Source: Rhodobacter sp.
GTDB taxonomy: Bacteria; Pseudomonadota; Alphaproteobacteria; Rhodobacterales; Rhodobacteraceae
Assembly (NCBI GenBank): GCA_013824045.1
Contig: PNND01000424.1
Location: 1 to 7,553 of the forward strand
Direction of reading: 5' to 3'
Length of the DNA: 7,553 nt
Below, piece by piece: positions 5,422-7,553 of this stretch. The notes under the pieces were generated by a model, which did no database searches, was not told where the DNA came from, and was given only the letters and a program-made list of their open reading frames with translations. How positions within the stretch are numbered: the stretch's first letter is position 1; each line of letters opens with the position of its first letter. The position numbers and the translations under genes were made by a program.

Positions 5422-6935
5422 GCGATCAGACTCTGCCCCGTCATTTCCGGCGGTTTCTCCAACCCCATCAACGCCAGCACCGTGGGCGCCAGATCAGCCA
5501 GCCGCCCCGACCGCAGCCGCGCCCCGGCAGGCCCGCCCACAAGGATCACCGGCACCGGATTGGTCGTATGCGCCGTATGCGGCCCGCCCGTCACCGGGTC
5601 GATCATCTGCTCGCAATTGCCATGATCCGCCGTCACGATCATCGCGCCCCCCGCCACCTCCAGCGCCGCCAAAGCATCGCCAAGGCAGGCATCCACCGCC
5701 TCGCAGGCGCGCATCGCGGCGGCCAGATCGCCGGTATGGCCCACCATATCGGGGTTCGCGAAATTCACCACGATCAGATCATAGCCAGCCTTGATCGCGC
5801 CGACCAGCGCCGCCCCCACTTCGGGCGCGCTCATCTCGGGCTGCAGGTCATAGGTCGCCACCTTGGGCGATTTCGGCATGTCCCGATCCTCGCCCGCGAA
5901 CGGCTCCTCCCGCCCGCCATTCAAGAAAAAGGTCACATGCGGATATTTCTCGGTCTCGGCCAGCCGGAACTGCGTCCGCCCATGGCTGGCCACCCATTCG
6001 CCCAGCGAATTGGGGATCGACCGTTTGGGAAAGGCCGTCGCCATATAGGCGTTATGCCCTTCGGAATACTCCACCATCCCCAGCATGGCCGACCATGCCG
6101 GTCGCGCGCCGGCATCAAACCCGTCAAACCCCGGCTGGCCCAGCGCCGCCAGGATCTCCCGCGCCCGATCCGCCCGGAAGTTCAGGCAAAACAGCCCGTC
6201 CCCATCCCGCGCGCCCGGGTATCCGCCGATCACCGTGGGGGCCAGAAACTCATCCGTCTCACCCTTGGCATAGGATGCCGCCACCGCTGCCCCGGCATCC
6301 GCCGCCGCCTCGCCTTCACCGCGCACCATCGCCGCATAGGCACGCGACACCCGCTCCCAACGGTTGTCGCGGTCCATCGCCCAGTACCGCCCCGTCACCG
6401 TGGCAATCCGCGCGCCCACCGGCAGCTTCGCCATCAGATCCGCCACAAAATCCGCCGCCGAGGATGGCGCCACATCCCGCCCATCCGTGATCGCATGCAG
6501 CCAGACCGGCACCCCCGCCGCCGTCACCGCACGGCAGGCCGCGATCACATGGGCAATATGCCCATGCACCCCGCCATCCGACACCACGCCCATCAGATGC
6601 GCCACGCCGCCCGCAGCCTTCACCCGCGCGATGAACTCGCCCAGCGCCACATTCTCGGCAAAAGACCCATCCTCCACCGCCAGATCGATCGCCCCAAGGT
6701 CCATCGCCACCACGCGCCCCGCGCCGATATTGGTGTGTCCAACCTCGGAATTGCCCATCTGCCCGCGCGGCAGGCCCACATCCGGGCCATGGGTGATCAG
6801 CGTGGCCTTCGGGCATGTCGCCCAGATGCGGTTGAAATTCGGCACCTTGGCCTGCGCCGGGGCATTGCCCTCACGCGCCTCCGAAAGCCCCCAGCCGTCA
6901 AGGATGCACAGCACGACGGGCTTCGGAACGGTCAT
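5418..6935 (-). CDS. gpmI: 2,3-bisphosphoglycerate-independent phosphoglycerate mutase
   Basis: This complete 505-residue cytoplasmic enzyme interconverts 3- and 2-phosphoglycerate in glycolysis and gluconeogenesis, using two metal ions (usually Mn2+) and a phosphoserine intermediate. Seen in the sequence: D13 in CILDGWG; S63 in QMGNSEVGH, the nucleophile; GGVHGH (121-126) and DGRD (151-154) in the transferase domain; FRADRARE (253-260); D395 and H399 in NPDMVGH; D437 and H438 in TADHGN; and H456 in HTTNPVP. All expected metal ligands are present. Length is normal for the family (about 510). The ATG at 6935 has AAGGGG (6945-6950) 9 nt upstream. It leads the run with envC, ctpA and rppH; the gpmI-envC-ctpA order recurs in many Proteobacteria. 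A 333-bp gap with repeats lies upstream, where a promoter would be expected. Confidence 0.97.
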   Translation of the reverse strand: MTVPKPVVLCILDGWGLSEAREGNAPAQAKVPNFNRIWATCPKATLITHGPDVGLPRGQMGNSEVGHTNIGAGRVVAMDLGAIDLAVEDGSFAENVALGEFIARVKAAGGVAHLMGVVSDGGVHGHIAHVIAACRAVTAAGVPVWLHAITDGRDVAPSSAADFVADLMAKLPVGARIATVTGRYWAMDRDNRWERVSRAYAAMVRGEGEAAADAGAAVAASYAKGETDEFLAPTVIGGYPGARDGDGLFCLNFRADRAREILAALGQPGFDGFDAGARPAWSAMLGMVEYSEGHNAYMATAFPKRSIPNSLGEWVASHGRTQFRLAETEKYPHVTFFLNGGREEPFAGEDRDMPKSPKVATYDLQPEMSAPEVGAALVGAIKAGYDLIVVNFANPDMVGHTGDLAAAMRACEAVDACLGDALAALEVAGGAMIVTADHGNCEQMIDPVTGGPHTAHTTNPVPVILVGGPAGARLRSGRLADLAPTVLALMGLEKPPEMTGQSLIA

Positions 6936-7141
6936 GTCAGGATACCCCTTCTTGGTCTTGCAAGCTCAATACCGCCCCCGGCCCCATCCGGCAACGCACC
7001 CCGCCACGCTTGCGCAAAGTTTTCCGTCTCGGGGCCCCTCGCCCAAGGTTGCCCCGGCCCAAGATCTCCCGCCATTACCTTCATCAGCGTCCGGATCAGC
7101 CCGTCTCCAGCCCAACCCGGAATCGCACCAACCCTTTCCAC
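6932..7141 (-). CDS. Doubtful 69-codon ORF overlapping the gpmI start
   Basis: A GTG-initiated frame of 69 codons fills much of the gap before gpmI, and its TGA overlaps the gpmI ATG by 4 nt (ATGA), the pattern of coupled genes. A weak AAGG (7150-7153) lies 8 nt before the GTG, inside the palindrome at 7143-7158. I do not recognise the product; it is Gly/Ala/Arg-rich with no clear signal peptide or membrane helix. By hand count about 61 percent of its third positions are G or C, with G strongly preferred and several AGA, GGA and GTA codons, unlike the C/G-rich third positions of gpmI. It may be a leader peptide gene or a chance frame in GC-rich DNA; chance is more likely. Confidence 0.2.
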   Translation of the reverse strand: MERVGAIPGWAGDGLIRTLMKVMAGDLGPGQPWARGPETENFAQAWRGALPDGAGGGIELARPRRGILT

Positions 7142-7142
7142 A

Positions 7143-7158
7143 GCGTTAACCTTAACGC
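7143..7158. promoter_or_regulatory. TTAA-type palindrome, candidate operator upstream of gpmI
   Basis: GCGTTAA (7143-7149) and TTAACGC (7152-7158) are perfect inverted repeats with a 2-bp CC spacer. AT-rich symmetric sites stand out in this GC-rich region and suit a dimeric DNA-binding protein. The half-sites resemble the TTAAC halves of the alphaproteobacterial cell-cycle regulator CtrA, but the spacing is not the TTAA-N7-TTAA of full CtrA sites. The regulator is unknown. Confidence 0.4.
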
Positions 7159-7179
7159 GCGGTAAGCCCCCCGTGCGTA

Positions 7180-7240
7180 TGCACAGCCGTCTGCACTGCG
7201 CGTCTGCACCAGCCGCTGCACCGCCATCCGCACCGAAATC
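7180..7240. repeat. Degenerate tandem array of five 12-13 bp TGCAC-headed units
   Basis: Consecutive units start at 7180, 7192, 7205, 7217 and 7229, with lengths 12, 13, 12, 12 and 12. Each begins TGCAC (CGCAC in the last), and most continue with a C/G-rich tail ending in TC or GC; a rough consensus is TGCACNGCCRTC. The GCAC cores fall at 7181, 7193, 7206, 7218 and 7230. The array lies 22 bp from the TTAA palindrome. Repeat spacing near one helical turn is typical of multiple protein-binding sites, but slippage-derived sequence without function is also possible. Confidence 0.5.
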
Positions 7241-7268
7241 CGTGAATTAACTCAGCGTTCCCAGACAG

Positions 7269-7553
7269 TTACGCCCGGTGATACGGCCCGCCCGACAGGA
7301 TCGTCGCCGCCCGGTACAACTGTTCGGCCAGCATCACCCGCACCAGCATATGCGGCCAGACCATCCGCCCGAAACTGATCGAAAACGCCGCCCGGTCGCG
7401 CAACCCCGGCGCGATCCCATCCGCCCCGCCGATGACGAAGGCCACGTCCTGCCGCCCCTCATCCCGCCACCGCGCCAGCTGCGCCGCGAACTCCGGCGAG
7501 GACATCACCTTGCCCCGCTCGTCCATCGTCACCAGCAGCGCCCCCGCCGGAAT
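7269..7553 (-). CDS. rlmH: 23S rRNA pseudouridine-1915 N3-methyltransferase RlmH, C-terminal part
   Basis: The frame is open to the right edge and ends at TAA 7271-7269, so the last 94 residues are present and the N-terminus lies outside the window. RlmH is a small SPOUT-fold methyltransferase that modifies pseudouridine 1915 in helix 69 of 23S rRNA on assembled 70S ribosomes, using S-adenosylmethionine. Family signatures are [37 protein letters not shown] (the glycine-rich cofactor loop), the C-terminal knot segment [16 protein letters not shown], and the terminal PYHRA, which matches the PYHR end seen across RlmH. An internal GTG at 7532 is in frame, but the homology continues upstream of it, so it is not the start. 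It is transcribed toward gpmI but separated from it by 333 bp. Confidence 0.95.
   Translation of the reverse strand: MPAGALLVTMDERGKVMSSPEFAAQLARWRDEGRQDVAFVIGGADGIAPGLRDRAAFSISFGRMVWPHMLVRVMLAEQLYRAATILSGGPYHRA

Larger units (their letters stand above)
6936..7268. other. 333-bp intergenic region between rlmH and gpmI
   Basis: No recognisable gene lies here. It runs between the stop of rlmH and the start of gpmI, both on the minus strand. From the rlmH side it contains TTAA at 7247-7250, five tandem TGCAC-headed units (7180-7240), a TTAA palindrome (7143-7158), an 8-bp GGGGCCCC palindrome (7031-7038), and AAGGGG before gpmI. I found no convincing terminator with a T tract after rlmH and no clear sigma-70 or sigma-54 promoter, although the length suggests that gpmI has its own. 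Confidence 0.6.

Noticed and set aside
5193..7250. 685-codon open frame on the plus strand
   Set aside because: It lies antisense to gpmI and part of envC, and its product is a low-complexity Arg/Pro/His-rich string. Long antisense frames are expected in such GC-rich DNA, and gpmI carries every family motif.
7133..7250. Possible mini replication origin (DnaA-like box, TTAA palindrome, iteron-like units)
   Set aside because: Only one weak DnaA-like box is present, there is no replication gene nearby, and the flanking genes are chromosomal housekeeping genes. The parts are better treated as a regulatory region.

Overview
The window looks like ordinary chromosome from a high-GC alphaproteobacterium, most likely a member of the Rhodobacterales (Rhodobacter/Paracoccus-like). 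This rests on the strongly GC-rich third codon positions, the protein sequences (RppH, a degenerate EnvC, CtpA, RlmH) and the gene order. The assignment comes from recognition of families, not from a search. No phage, transposase, CRISPR array, tRNA or rRNA is visible.

Left part (1-2415, plus strand): the 3' end of a YbaK-type Cys-tRNA deacylase is followed by a complete NYN-nuclease/OST-HTH (LOTUS) protein. After a 220-bp gap comes a complete luciferase-like (LLM) flavin-dependent oxidoreductase. The gap holds three perfect AT-rich hairpins of 9, 13 and 15 bp whose centres are about 36 bp apart, plus a weaker GC-rich hairpin.

Centre and right (2426-6935, minus strand, transcribed right to left): gpmI, envC-like, ctpA and rppH form a compact run. 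gpmI and envC overlap by 4 nt (ATGA). envC and ctpA are 7 nt apart. ctpA and rppH are separated by 34 nt that contain a Shine-Dalgarno sequence and a strong GC hairpin placed between that sequence and the rppH start codon. The run joins glycolysis (phosphoglycerate mutase), septal peptidoglycan hydrolysis control (EnvC), a periplasmic processing protease (CtpA) and mRNA 5'-end decapping (RppH). rppH converges on the LLM gene with a 10-bp gap, where a symmetric hairpin spans the LLM stop codon.

Right edge (6936-7553): a 333-bp gap lies between gpmI and the 3' end of rlmH (minus strand). It holds a 16-bp palindrome built on TTAA, five degenerate tandem copies of a 12-13 bp TGCAC-headed unit, and a doubtful 69-codon ORF that overlaps the gpmI start by 4 nt.

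The genes themselves are well-known families. The most unusual signals are non-coding: the evenly spaced hairpin trio, the hairpin that appears to bridge the rppH ribosome-binding site, and the short tandem array upstream of gpmI. I see no clear new multi-gene system.
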